Shown here in pieces: positions 10,514-21,703 of a stretch of DNA of 64,000 nucleotides; position 1 is the stretch's first letter, and the number at the start of each line of letters is the position of its first letter. Source of the DNA: Vicia villosa (Eukaryota > Streptophyta > Magnoliopsida > Fabales > Fabaceae). The notes under the pieces are model-generated. The model made no database searches and was not told the origin of the DNA. It was given only the letters and a program-made list of their open reading frames with translations. The stretch is taken from assembly GCF_029867415.1 (NCBI RefSeq), contig NC_081185.1, positions 74,807,553-74,871,552 of the forward strand, read 5' to 3'. The translations under genes and the position numbers were made by a program.

Positions 10514-13219
10514 TTTTTCTGTCGCGGGCGAAAAATCGTTTTGTTCCTCTTTTTTGTGGATGAGACACCTGATGCCTTCTTTGGGCTCGAGTGCTCAAAA
10601 AAATGATTTTTCTTTTGTACCGACCAAACTTTTTATTATTTCCAAAGGAGGAAAAGGAAAAAAGCTGCAATAACCTAAAAGTGGGGGGAGAGATCTTGGG
10701 TAAGAGGGTTGGTTATACGAAGGGAAGGTATTAGCACCCAACGTATCTATAGTACTCTATAGGTTTCTTTGCTTTGTTTTTCATTCCATGTTATTGAGAG
10801 GTTCTTGTGAAATAGGTGGGACCTAAGGTGTTTGTTTGATTATGCTCGCAAAGATCATCGCGATCCTCTGCATACATATCCCTTAGAGGGAATCAGAGCA
10901 TCTGTAGCTCGGGTCTACGGGTGCTAAGGTTTGAGTGGTTTTTTTTGTTTTGTTTTGCTCGCCAAGGATATGACCTTGTGCCTACGTATTCTCAAAGGGA
11001 TGTTGAGAAAGTCAGAGCAATCGTAGTTCCCACTTATGCTAGTGGAAGCAAAGGAAAAGAGACATATGTCATCTCAATGTTCGATGTATCTAATCTATAT
11101 CATCACATACATCTGTTTGTTTTTGTTTGAAAATCTTTTCATTATAAGCCCTGGGCCATGCCACTTATGGCGCTTAGAATGATAAAGATGTTTTTTTGTT
11201 TGTTTAACCAGCCTTGTGGCAAAAACTTTCAATGAAGTCAGCCTTGTGACAAAAAGTTTTGATTAATCAGCCAGCCTCGTGGTAAAAGTTTCAATGAAGT
11301 CAGCCTTGTGACAAAAACTTTGATTAATCAGCCAGTACGGTGGCAAAACGGTTTGATTGATTAGCCAGCCTTGTGGCAAAAAAGTTTGATTGATTGATTG
11401 TTTGTGATGATATAGAAGAGATACTCCTATCATAGAGATGATAAATGTCTAATCTCCTAGGGTATTTGATTTGGATATTGGGGATGCTTATAAGAAGCCC
11501 GTGGGTCCTTGTACGAAGCCCAAGAGGAGGCTATCTGAGGGTCCTTGCATTGTAAGCCCAAGAGGAGGCTATGGGAGGGACAATCCAGGGTCCTTGCATT
11601 GTAAGCCCAAGAGGAGGCTATGGGAGGGTCACTCGTTTGTACAAAGCCCAAGGGGAGGCATGGTATAGTTGGTTTGAGCTCTTAGAGCGATTTCACCGGG
11701 AAACCATACTCTATGTCCTAACCTAAACTAGTGGAGATTCTTTGCACGAAGCCCAATAGGAGGCTATGGGGAACCTAGTGTTGTACTAAGTTGAACAAGT
11801 ATATATAACACAATCACAAATATGAACAAGTACGAACAAATATGAACAAGTACATGAACAAATATGAACAGTTATACATATATGACAAAGTGTGTGTATA
11901 TAATGGAGTTTATGAAGGAAATATACCTGTAAGCATAATCCATTTGTATACACGGGGGCTCGGGACTCATACTCGAGGAGAGGTCCACTTGAATTTATTC
12001 AAAGCTATGTAAACAGGTATTTACAAGGGCTCGGGACTTATACCTACATGGAGGCCCATGGTATTTTTGGGAAGATTTAAAGAAACCTTCATTTTTGGTT
12101 TGTTATTCAAAGTTGAAAAAACAGATTGATTGAGATATGTACAAAAGGCGTACAATGAAATACCTAATTTCATGTACTGGAATGGGTATGTACAAAAGGG
12201 GCTTGGGACTTATACCTACGTGGAGGCCCATGGTATATTTGAAAAGTTTGTTTCTTTGAAGTTTTGTTGTTTTGAAAATGATTTGAAAATTGTTTTGAAA
12301 AGATTTTTGTTTTGAAGTTTTATTGTTTAAAGAAAAAAACAAACTGTACAAAAAGAAAAGAAATGGGACTTACACTCTCTAATATTCGAGAGGCCCCACT
12401 TGTTTTGAAAAACAATGGATGATTTGAAAGTGAATTGATTACTGTTGTGAAAACAGTTGATTGAGTTTTAGGCTTACCTCGAAGAATGAGAAAATTGGAT
12501 TTCTGAGTTTGAGGTGTTACCGTGATCTTCAAGTGATATGCTTGGAATAAATTAGGATCTCAACAGATATTAAGGATCCACACCAGCAGAAAAGAAACGT
12601 CGAATAAGCTCACAGCTTTCAGCAATTCCATGATCATCCAGTAATTGTTTATGGAGTTCTACAACAAATGGAAGACCAAACAAACAGAGAACAACAGAGA
12701 AATAATCTCGAAGTCTCGGATGAAGTTAGAAAATTCAAGCAATGTGCAATGGTAATCAAATAATATTAATCTAATAAAGATATATTTTTTTTTGTGATTT
12801 TTGGATGAAGTTAAGTTAATTAATAATGCTAATTAAACAAATAATTAAACTTAACAAGAAAAAAAATAATTCTTTTTATATCTAAAATTAGATTATACAA
12901 ATATAAACCTAAATATAAAAAAGAAAATATTTTTTTGGAGTTTTTTAATATGGATTAGAAAATAAAACTAATTCCTATATTAAATTAGAATACTTAGTCT
13001 TTTTTATGCAAACAATTTCTTAAAGAAAACTAAAAGAAATAGTTAAAAGAACTAATAATTGGGCCAGAGGTGGGTGTGAAACCCGAATTGGAGTATGCAA
13101 CCCAAATGATTCAAAAGCTGAAAAAATAAAAGAAAGCTAGGCCGGACCGGGTCGGGTCAGATGGAACCCGGATCCGCCCATCTTAAGTGAACTAATTGGG
13201 TTTTGTAAACCCTAAATGA

Positions 13220-13642
13220 ATGAAGCAAAGAGGCAGAGGCGCCTTTCCCCTCTCATTTTCGTTCTCACATGCTTCCTTTCTCTCTTCCATGGCTAAAACA
13301 CAACATAAAATTCTCCCTGCTCAATCAACAACAACAACGACTCATTCTCTCCATCACTCGTTTTTTCTCTCAGTTAAACAACAAGGAAGCTCATGGTTCT
13401 TTTACTCAGTGAACAACAGCAACAGTGGTGTTTACTTAGATTCAACCATGGTGGATTTTCGTTCTCATCATCATCTTTTCCGCAGACGGCGACAACAACT
13501 ATGGTCTCTCGGTGCTTATTTTTTCTCACGAAGAATAGCAACAACAACAACTTCTCAGGGTGCTTCTTGGTTGTTTCATTTTGAAGGTAAAACGAATTAT
13601 TTTTCCAACTTCTTAAATAGATTCGTTTTTTTAGTTTTATGA
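13220..13642 (+). other. gene-like antisense segment inside LTR (middle LTR copy)
   Basis: A 140-codon ORF runs opposite to the element. It follows a leader with aaaccctaaatg and a CT-rich stretch and is rich in Ser, Gln and Thr codons. A possible donor (gaag/gtaaaa near 13,585) and acceptor (ttttaacag near 13,709) sit around its end. The look is that of a host 5' UTR and first exon captured by the LTR. No domain is recognisable and the same ORF is copied in the other LTR, so it is not an independent gene. It may also be non-coding low-complexity DNA. Confidence 0.3.
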
Positions 13643-14490
13643 TTATAACTCAGTTGGTAGCTTAGTCTCCATGTTTTGATTTTTTTCTGGTGATTTTCGT
13701 TTTAACAGGGAACCAAGTTTAACAGCAACAAACTACAATATTTAGAGAAAGAGTTGAATCGACGTACCTACAGCAAGGAGATTTTTGCGGTTTTGATGTT
13801 GAGGTAAGCTTTGATCCTTATGCTTCTGTTTATGAACTTACTGCAAATTTGTTGTGAAGATTCTGTTGCTGAATCTTTGAAGAACAATTTGAATTTTTGT
13901 TGTCGAGGCTTTGAACCTGTCATGAACTTTTGCTGCAATTGATGTTGATACAGCTGCTGAATTTTTGCTTTTACTTACAGCAACAATAACTCAATCTCTA
14001 TGTTTTCAATTTCCAGCTATGCACAATAATAACATATTTGCAAGAATGATTTAAACAATAATATTTGAGCATGAGGATGAATACAACTTACCTACGGCGA
14101 GGAGGTGTTCGCCGGTTTATTGTTGAGGTACACCTTGAATTGTTTATTGTTACTAACAACTTTGAATTGTTACTAACAATTTTCCTAACAACTTTGCTTG
14201 TTGTTGTAGGATCCTTTGATGAAGATGATACCATCTCTTTGGATATTAGGGAGACTTGAAGATGGACTTCAAGTTGGAACTCTCTACACCAAGGTATGAA
14301 GAATTTCTTCTTCACTCTCTTCAAACCATGGAACTTTGTAACTAGGAATTCTCACTTCTCAAGTGGTTTTCTTTGGTTTGAAGAATTGCTTCTTCTTGCC
14401 AAGAAACTTGAAAACTATGAGAGAAAAGAGAGAAGTGAGAAAGCTAGTAGTATAGTAGCTTTGGTGTGATTTGCAATGAAGTGAGGCCTT

Positions 14491-14499
14491 CTATTTATA
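14491..14499 (-). promoter_or_regulatory. TATA box, middle LTR of B
   Basis: TATAAATAG on the minus strand, at the position matching the TATA boxes of LTR A and the outer B LTR. Everything from here down to 10520 would be transcribed as R-U5, including the gene-like segment. Confidence 0.6.
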
Positions 14500-16487
14500 G
14501 GAAAAGTTAAGGAAGTGTTTGGCATTTGGTAAACTTGAATGGCAAGTTTCAATCATTGCAAGATAAGAAAAAGAATAAGAATATTCTTTATGAGATTTTT
14601 CTCTTGCAAGTGGACATGAAATATCTTTGATTCCTTTTTGAATTATTTCTTTTTTTTTGAATTATTTCCTTTGTTGGATTTTTGCTAATCTCACCCCTTT
14701 TTGTCTTGAATTATTCTTTTGCTAAATTCACCCCTCTTATGTTTCTTTTTCATGTTGCATGAGGACTTTGAAGAAAGCATGAAGAAGCTTGAACTTTAAG
14801 GATGAAGACTTTGAAGATTGAAGAATTCAAGAAAGCATTGCATTTTCTTTTATTCTTTGTAATCCAAATTTATTCCACTTTAGAATTGTATGAACTTGTA
14901 TTCTTGAAAGTGAATAGAATTTTGGAATGATGTAATTCTTGAATTTTGGATTCATTTGTTCCATGTAAAGAAACATCATTTGTAAATGCTTGAATTTCTC
15001 TTAGAATCCTTGAATGAAATTGTATGAAACTTGAATATTTCTTGAATGAATTTCAAATGCAATTTCTATGTCTTGAATCAATTCTTGAATTCCTTTGAAT
15101 GATCCTTTTTCAAAAGGAAATGGTGGAATATCCTTGAAGTAGTGAAGTTTTGAATTTCAAGTCTTGAAATGTATTCTTGCACCGTGAATTAGAAATGATC
15201 TTGAATTAAAATCCTTGAACCCATAATCTTGAATCATTTTTGAAGTAATTTTCCAACAATGAATTAAACATGATATTTTCTTTGCAACTTTGATGAAATT
15301 CCCATGAATGATCAAATAATTCATATGAATCAAATCTTCACCATGAGCAATCCATGAGCCTAAAAAACCAAGAAATAGATTCCAAGCAAGTCTCTTAAAT
15401 CGCACCAATTGGCAATGGCGCCTTTAAAATGAAATCACCCACGAACATGAATGTATCTTGCAAAGAATGAGTGAATGAATGAATCATATTGAGTTATTGG
15501 AAGACCTTGAGTCATGGTTTGAGTTGTGACATCTTGTCTTGATTAAAAAGTCAGTTGTTCAGATGAATTAGGTCAAAAACCCTAATTGTCGACCAGATGA
15601 AATTGATGACTGTAGGTCTTGAATTGAGATGTAATTTCCATTGGATGTTGTCATAGGGATTATTAGAGGATGATTGAAATCTTTTATTGACTTCCTGGGG
15701 ATTTTTAGGGTTTCCCAAATGTGATCCCTGATTTCAGTCCCTGATAGTTCAAAAACCCTGATCTGAGGATTTGTCTGATCAATCTTTGTATAGGAGATGT
15801 TCTGAGCCAATGGATTAGGTCAAAATGATGCACTTGGGGTCTTGAGGTCATGTCCCAAGTCATTATGTCAAATTCTGAGCAAAAGTCAGGAGTATACTAT
15901 CTTCAGTCAAAACCCTAATTTGGTTGGTTCAGAGCCTTTGAGCTTGTTGAAATGAATCTGAGGACCAAATGTTGATTGTTGATGAAGATGATTCCTTTGA
16001 GATAAAGGGAGAACAAAACCCTAATTGATTTGTTACTTGTACTGATGAGTGATTTCTAGATTAAACCCTGCTGAGTCACAAGTAGCAAACACAAGCTATG
16101 CAATTTGTTAGAGATGCAAATGATGCATATGCAAATGATATGAGGTGGTATCTTAGGTCAAAAATTGGGGTATGACAGATGCCCCTATTTAAGTTTCTTC
16201 AACCTGAGACATGAAGATTGAAAATCTTCGTTTTGATAGGGTGGAAGAGACTTAAATATCAGAAGACGCGAATTTTGGACCTAAGATACCAAAATTGCGA
16301 ATGATGCAAGGATATCTTTACCGAGGGATATCAAGACTGACTCCTCTGGGGAAAAGAGATCGGGAAGGATATCTCAATCCGTTTTAGGAAGAGAATCTGT
16401 TTTTTCCTTTTTTTTCGGGAAAGCAAGTGTATGCTTCACCGGGGAATGATAGCTTTGTAAGAAAAGCTTACCTATCGACATTATCGA

Positions 16488-16783
16488 CTATCAGCATGGG
16501 GATAGACCTGTTTAATAATGCGAAGGTGAAAGATATGAAACTGTATTTCCGACTATCAGCATTGTGATAGACTTGTCAAGGTAAATACATTTCAAAGATT
16601 CGGTTAATATTACCGACTATCAGCATGGTGATAGACATGTTAAATAATATAACCAGAACAAAAGGTTACCGACTACCAGCCTCGTGATAGTGGTTCTGAA
16701 GACAAGATCAATTATCAGCCGAGTGATAAAATGATTTTGGAGACTTTGATAGGGGAATTACTGGATATTCAGCCTTGTGAACA
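16488..16783 (-). repeat. six hairpins with AGCNTNGT-type loops (Ogre B 3' UTR)
   Basis: Each unit has a 5-bp stem around an 8-base loop. Stems are CTATC/GATAG at 16488-16505, 16553-16570 and 16617-16634, CTACC/GATAG at 16673-16690, TTATC/GATAA at 16712-16729 and TATTC/GAACA at 16766-16783. Loops are AGCATGGG, AGCATTGT, AGCATGGT, AGCCTCGT, AGCCGAGT and AGCCTTGT. CTATC/GATAG to TTATC/GATAA is a double compensatory change. The two imperfect stems are G-U wobbles in the element's sense RNA but mismatches on the plus strand. The last loop equals the LTR hairpin loop. Confidence 0.65.
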
Positions 16784-17482
16784 GTAATAAGACCCTGATC
16801 GTCAAATGATCTTCATGATTGATTTCCTTGAGAGGAAATTTTTGAAAGAAACATAAACTGCTCAGATGATGAGGCTATTGTTTAGGGTTCAATTTTTTTT
16901 CACGACTCTGTTTGAGGAATCGGAATTTGAATTTTTTGGTAAAGACAAGGTTCTAACCAAGAATGAATTGGAAAGAGACAGTCAAACAAGACTTTGTACC
17001 CATGAGGAATGAACTCGAATGGGAATTTTCTCCTTTGTTTTGAGAGGAAAAACTAAAGAAACCTTCTTCCACGAGGAATGATCTTAGTGGGGAACTGGAG
17101 AAAGAAAATTTTATTTCTGCTTATGGGTGACAACCTATTGGAGAGATGACACGCCCATACCCGTTTCTTTTTTTTTTCTTTTTCTTTTTTTTATTTGGGA
17201 TAGATATACCCTGAACAAGTGATTTCGAAGCAATCATTGAAAAATGCAAGAATGCATAAATGATGCAAATATGTATGAATGATGAATGTCATGAATGTAG
17301 TATGCATGCCGACAATACTGACAGACAAAGAAGTATACTGGAGAGGGACCGACGTCGCAATACAACCAGATATTTGGCAAATGTTCTTCAACACGGTGTA
17401 GATAGCACGGGTGATGAATGGTGCTGCATGTTTTAGACTTCTCTGGGGAAGATAAGCATCTTTTCTTATTGAGATGGAAGAA

Positions 17483-17574
17483 CCTCTTCATTGGTGATGG
17501 AAAATCTTCGTCACTGGGGATAAAAGACCTTCTTTACTGGGGATAGAAGAGCTTCTTCACTGGGGATAGAAGAG
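17483..17574 (-). repeat. 23-bp tandem repeat containing PBS-like sequence (Ogre B 3' UTR)
   Basis: Four head-to-tail 23-bp units start at 17483, 17506, 17529 and 17552; the last two differ at one base. A unit reads cttcttcactggggatagaa plus gag on the plus strand, and CTTCT/AGAAG can form a stem. The 12 bases CTTCACTGGGGA (17555-17566) equal the end of this element's PBS, but on the opposite strand. The sense RNA therefore carries a copy of the complement of the PBS. Confidence 0.7.
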
Positions 17575-18061
17575 CTTTTCCTATCATAATCTTTTATTCA
17601 TCCCATGGAGATAGCTGTTGATGTTCCTTCTGTTGTTCACAACTCAAAGGAAAGTTTCGCTTTTATTTTGAAAAAGAAAAGTGAAGTAAATTCATTTAAA
17701 ATTTATTTTTTCTTTTTTTGTTTCAAAAGTGAATAACACAATTAAAGCGTCATTTTGCAAGCTAAAAGAAATTAGAGATTGCAAACAAATGGGCACAAGG
17801 CTCAAATTTATTTAATAGGATGGTAATCAGCTAAAGGCGTGATTCCATGGAGTATTTACAAAAGTTGGAAATGGTAATTATGCGGAAAAGGCTACATTGA
17901 AAGCAATAACCACTATTTTCCCTAACAACTGAGTTCCAACTGTGCTTGTCGCTTCAGATTGGCGATGATTTGATTGAAGATCCTTTGATGAAGTACAGAC
18001 TCTTCAGGTGACGAAGTACGGACTGATACAGTTACTTTGTCATTAATCCCTAATTTTTGCC

Positions 18062-18207
18062 TAGATTGCCCTTTCAGGTTTTCAATCTACCAGGATGAAT
18101 TTTTTCTGTTTATTGTCTCTAATTTTTGCCTGGACCGCCCTTTTGGGTTTTCAGTCCACCGAGACGCTCATTTTTGCCTAAGTCGCCCTTTGCGGGTTTT
18201 CGACTTA
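18062..18207 (-). repeat. three covarying hairpins downstream of Ogre pol
   Basis: Three units share the frame TTTTTGCC-stem-CCCTTT..GG-TTTT-stem-ACC. Stems are TAGATTG/CAATCTA (18062-18089), TGGACCG/CAGTCCA (18131-18158) and TAAGTCG/CGACTTA (18179-18207). Stem sequences differ at most positions yet pair along 7 bp; the one imperfect pair is G-U on the sense strand. An inner CC(C)/GG(G) pairing with a short loop is possible in all three. They lie within 170 bp after the pol stop codon. Confidence 0.7.
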
Positions 18208-18229
18208 CCGAGCTGTTCTTTTGTATTTT

Positions 18230-21200
18230 TTAGACAAAGTATTTCTTGACTGCATCAGCATTTACAGGATGTGGGAGTTCATCACCATCCATGGTTGTAA
18301 GAATCATGGCGCCGCCAGAAAATGTTCTTTTGACAACATACGGGCCTTCGTAATTAGGAGACCATTTGCCCCTAGAATCTGGTTGAAAAGACAAGATCTT
18401 TTTAAGCACGAGGTCGCCTTCTTGAAATTCACGAGGTCGAACCTTTTTGTTGAAAGCTTGTTTCATCCTTGCTTGGTATAACTGTCCATGGCATAGAGCA
18501 GTCATACGTTTCTCTTCGATTAAATTCAACTGATCGTATCTGCTTTGACACCATTCAGCCTCTGATAACCTAGTCTCCATGAGGACTCTCATTGATGGGA
18601 TTTCAACTTCTACGGGGAGCACAGCTTCCATGCCGTATACTAGAGAAAAGGGAGTTGCCCCTGTTGAAGTACGCACTGAAGTACGGTACCCATGTAAAGC
18701 AAATGGCAGCATTTCATGCCAATCTTTGTAAGTGACGACCATTTTCTGGACGATTTTCTTAATGTTCTTGTTGGCGGCTTCAACGGCACCGTTCATTTTT
18801 GGTCTGTAAGGAGAAGAGTTATGATGCTCAATTTTGAATTCCTCACATAATTCTTTCATCATCTTGTTGTTCAAGTTTGAACCATTGTCAGTAATGATCT
18901 TGCTGGGAATACCATATCGGCAAATGATGTTATTCTTGATAAACCTCACAACCACTTGTCTTGTAACATTGGCGTAAGATGCTGCTTCGACCCATTTGGT
19001 GAAGTAATCAATTGCTACCAAGATGAAACGATGACCGTTTGAAGCTTTCGGTTCGATCATTCCAATCATGTCGATACCCCACATGGAGAAAGGCCACGGA
19101 GATGAGAGAACGTTGAGTAGAGTCGGTGGTACATGGATCTTATCTGCGTAGATCTGGCACTTGTGACATCTCTTCACGTGTTTGTAACAGTCAGATTCCA
19201 TTGTCAACCAATAGTATCCTGCCCTTAAGATCTTTTTCGACATTGCATGCCCATTTGAATGAGTTCCAAAGGATCCTTCATGCACTTCATGCATTAACAT
19301 GTCCGCTTCGTGTCTGTCCACGCATCTGAGCAAAACCATGTCGAAATTTCTTTTGTATAGCACATCTCCATTCAAGAAGAAACTGCCAGAACGTCTCCTT
19401 AGAGTTTTCTTATCTTTGTTTGATGCCCCAAGTGGGTACTCTTGAGTCTGAAGGAAGCGTTTGATGTCGTGGAACCACGGTTTATCATCGATGACTGCTT
19501 CAGTTGCAAACACATAGGCGGGCCTTTCAAGGCGCGTAATTCTGACTGTAGGCATATCGTTCCAATGACTGACTTTGAACATGGAAGATAGAGTAGCCAA
19601 GGCGTCTGCCATTCGATTCTGATCTCGAGGTATATGATGCAATTCAACCTTGTTGAAGAAAGTCAACAGACGTCTTGCATAATCTCTGTAAGGAATCAAG
19701 CCAGGGTGGTAAGTTTCCCATTTGTCTTTGATTTGGTTGATCACGAGGGCTGAATCTCCATATATGTCTAGGATCTTGATCCTTAAATCAATGGCTTCTT
19801 CGAGACCCATGATACAAGCTTCATATTCTGCGATATTGTTGGTGCAATCAAATAGTAATCTGGCAGAGAACGGGATATGAGTACCCTTGGGAGTTATGAT
19901 GATTGCCCCAATTCCATTGCCAAAAGCGTTTACTGCTCCGTCGAAAATTAGGCCCCATCTTGATCCAGGCTCAGGACCTTCTTCAGGTAACGGTTCGTCA
20001 CAATCTTTCATCTTCAAGTACAAGACATCTTCATCAGGAAAGTCAAACTTGAGAGATTGATATTCATTAATTGGTTGATGCGCCAAGTGATCGGCGAGAA
20101 TGCTTCCTTTGACCGCTTTTTGAGCACGGTATTCAATGTCATATTCAGATAACAGCATTTGCCACCGGGCAATCCTTCCTGTTAAGGCAGGCTTTTCAAA
20201 GACATACTTGATCGGATCCATTTTGGAGATTAACCAAGTAGTATTGTTGATCATGTACTGGCGGAGACGTTTTGAAGCCCAAGCCAAAGCACAACATGTT
20301 TTTTCGAGCATGGAGTAACGAGACTCACAGTCTGTGAATTTCTTACTCAAGTAATAGATGGCATGCTCCTTCTTACCGGTTTCATCTTGTTGTCCAAGCA
20401 TACAACCCATGGATTCTTCCAACACAGTAAGGTACATGATTAATGGTCTTCCTTCAACTGGAGGAATCAATATTGGTGGTTCTAACAGGTATTCCTTGAT
20501 ACTGTCAAACGCTTTCTGGCAATCTTCAGTCCATACAACCCCTTGATCTTTGCGGAGAAGCTTGAAAATTGGCCCACAAGTAGCAGTCATTTGAGAGATA
20601 AATCTGGAGATGTAGTTCAATCGTCCGAGAAATCCTCTTACTTGCTTTTCAGTTTTTGGCGCAGGCATCTCTTGAATAGCTCTGACTTTGTCGGGATCTA
20701 CTTCAATACCTCTTTGGCTGACAATGAACCCCAAGAGTTTTCCAGATCTAACCCCAAAAGTACATTTGTTAGGATTCAAGCGAAGCTGATATTTCCTTAG
20801 TCGTTGAAACAACTTCAAAAGGTATTCAATATGTTCTTCTTCTGTGCTGGACTTGGCTATCATGTCGTCCACATAAACTTCAATTTCTTTATGCATCATG
20901 TCATGAAAGAGAGTAGTCATTGCCCTTTGGTAAGTTGCGCCTGCATTCTTTAATCCAAATGGCATCACTTTGTAGCAAAAGGTACCCCACGGGGTGATGA
21001 AAGATGTCTTCTCCATGTCTTCGGGAGCCATCTTGATCTGATTATAACCAGAGAACCCGTCCATGAAGGAAAAGACGTTGAACTTAGCGGTGTTATCAAC
21101 CAGCATGTCAATATGTGGTAATGGAAAGTCATCTTTTGGACTGGCCTTGTTCAAGTCACGGTAGTCAACACACATTCTGACTTTGCCATCTTTCTTCGGA

Positions 21201-21703
21201 ACTGGCACTATGTTGGCCAACCATTGAGGATACTCGGAGGTGACAAGAAAACCTGCGTCGAGTTGCTTTTGAACTTCCACTTTGATCTTGTTAGCCATGT
21301 CAGGGTGAGTCCTTCGCAATTTCTGCTTAACTGGCGGACATTCTGGCTTCAATGGTAAGTAATGCTGAACAAGATTGGTATCCAACCCAGGCATGTCTTG
21401 GTAGGACCAGGCAAACACATCAACATATTCTTTGAGAAGGTCTGTCAACTTACTCTTGACATCAGCATCAAGCAGCGATCCAATGGTCACTTCTTTTTTG
21501 TCTTCTTCAGAACCCAAGTTGATCTTTTCTAAAGGCTCTTTGTGAGGAAGAATGGCTCTTTCCTCGTGCTTAAGTAATCGAGAGATCTCGTCCGGGATCT
21601 CCTCTTCTTCCTCTTCTTCGGCTTCGAACACAGGAAACTCAAAGTTGGGAGAGGGCATAGGGTTATTGCATTCAATGGGTTTATCAATAGTAAATCTGCA
21701 CAT
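18230..21703 (-). CDS. pol: Ogre pol: reverse transcriptase, dual RNase H, integrase (element B)
   Basis: This open frame of 1157 codons makes the enzymes that copy element RNA into DNA and insert it in the genome. Order by rough residue: RT about 110-330 with the YVDDM active site near 277; the first RNase H-like region about 400-530; a second, archaeal-type RNase H about 580-720 (FDGAVNAFG, AEYEACIMG, HHIPRDQNRMADALA), typical of the Tat clade; integrase with an H-H-C-C zinc module about 805-850 and D, D, E near 877, 938 and 972; then a GPY-type C-terminal module. The first codons (ATG TGC AG) are probably intronic; joining at 21695 puts pol in frame with gag-pro. No stop or frameshift is visible. 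Confidence 0.92.
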   Translation of the reverse strand: MCRFTIDKPIECNNPMPSPNFEFPVFEAEEEEEEEIPDEISRLLKHEERAILPHKEPLEKINLGSEEDKKEVTIGSLLDADVKSKLTDLLKEYVDVFAWSYQDMPGLDTNLVQHYLPLKPECPPVKQKLRRTHPDMANKIKVEVQKQLDAGFLVTSEYPQWLANIVPVPKKDGKVRMCVDYRDLNKASPKDDFPLPHIDMLVDNTAKFNVFSFMDGFSGYNQIKMAPEDMEKTSFITPWGTFCYKVMPFGLKNAGATYQRAMTTLFHDMMHKEIEVYVDDMIAKSSTEEEHIEYLLKLFQRLRKYQLRLNPNKCTFGVRSGKLLGFIVSQRGIEVDPDKVRAIQEMPAPKTEKQVRGFLGRLNYISRFISQMTATCGPIFKLLRKDQGVVWTEDCQKAFDSIKEYLLEPPILIPPVEGRPLIMYLTVLEESMGCMLGQQDETGKKEHAIYYLSKKFTDCESRYSMLEKTCCALAWASKRLRQYMINNTTWLISKMDPIKYVFEKPALTGRIARWQMLLSEYDIEYRAQKAVKGSILADHLAHQPINEYQSLKFDFPDEDVLYLKMKDCDEPLPEEGPEPGSRWGLIFDGAVNAFGNGIGAIIITPKGTHIPFSARLLFDCTNNIAEYEACIMGLEEAIDLRIKILDIYGDSALVINQIKDKWETYHPGLIPYRDYARRLLTFFNKVELHHIPRDQNRMADALATLSSMFKVSHWNDMPTVRITRLERPAYVFATEAVIDDKPWFHDIKRFLQTQEYPLGASNKDKKTLRRRSGSFFLNGDVLYKRNFDMVLLRCVDRHEADMLMHEVHEGSFGTHSNGHAMSKKILRAGYYWLTMESDCYKHVKRCHKCQIYADKIHVPPTLLNVLSSPWPFSMWGIDMIGMIEPKASNGHRFILVAIDYFTKWVEAASYANVTRQVVVRFIKNNIICRYGIPSKIITDNGSNLNNKMMKELCEEFKIEHHNSSPYRPKMNGAVEAANKNIKKIVQKMVVTYKDWHEMLPFALHGYRTSVRTSTGATPFSLVYGMEAVLPVEVEIPSMRVLMETRLSEAEWCQSRYDQLNLIEEKRMTALCHGQLYQARMKQAFNKKVRPREFQEGDLVLKKILSFQPDSRGKWSPNYEGPYVVKRTFSGGAMILTTMDGDELPHPVNADAVKKYFV

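Larger units (their letters stand above)
10520..16177 (-). repeat. middle LTR of Ogre element B (5658 bp)
   Basis: Starts TGTCATACCCC at 16177, next to the pol-side 3' UTR, and ends GCGACA at 10520, next to a PBS. It differs from the other B LTR (28741-34400) at roughly ten positions that I noticed, mostly single substitutions and homopolymer length. The middle part (about 12,420-15,480) has no counterpart in LTR A and includes a gene-like stretch on the plus strand. Confidence 0.9.
16178..18229 (-). other. Ogre B 3' untranslated region and polypurine tract
   Basis: This 2-kb stretch between the pol stop and the LTR has no long ORF on the sense strand. Next to the LTR the minus strand reads AAATAGGGGCATC, the likely plus-strand primer (PPT). 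The region is full of small inverted repeats: a GAAGATT/AATCTTC hairpin at 16213-16229, the AGCNTNGT-loop series at 16488-16783, a 23-bp tandem repeat at 17483-17574, and three large hairpins at 18062-18207. Ogre 3' UTRs are known to be variable and to give rise to tandem repeats. Confidence 0.75.

Noticed and set aside
13220..13642. 140-codon plus-strand ORF as a host gene
   Set aside because: It is duplicated exactly in both LTRs of one retrotransposon and has no recognisable domain, so it is reported only as a captured or gene-like segment.
17483..17574. Regular 23-bp repeats as a CRISPR-like array
   Set aside because: Units are head to tail without unique spacers, in the 3' UTR of a plant retrotransposon.
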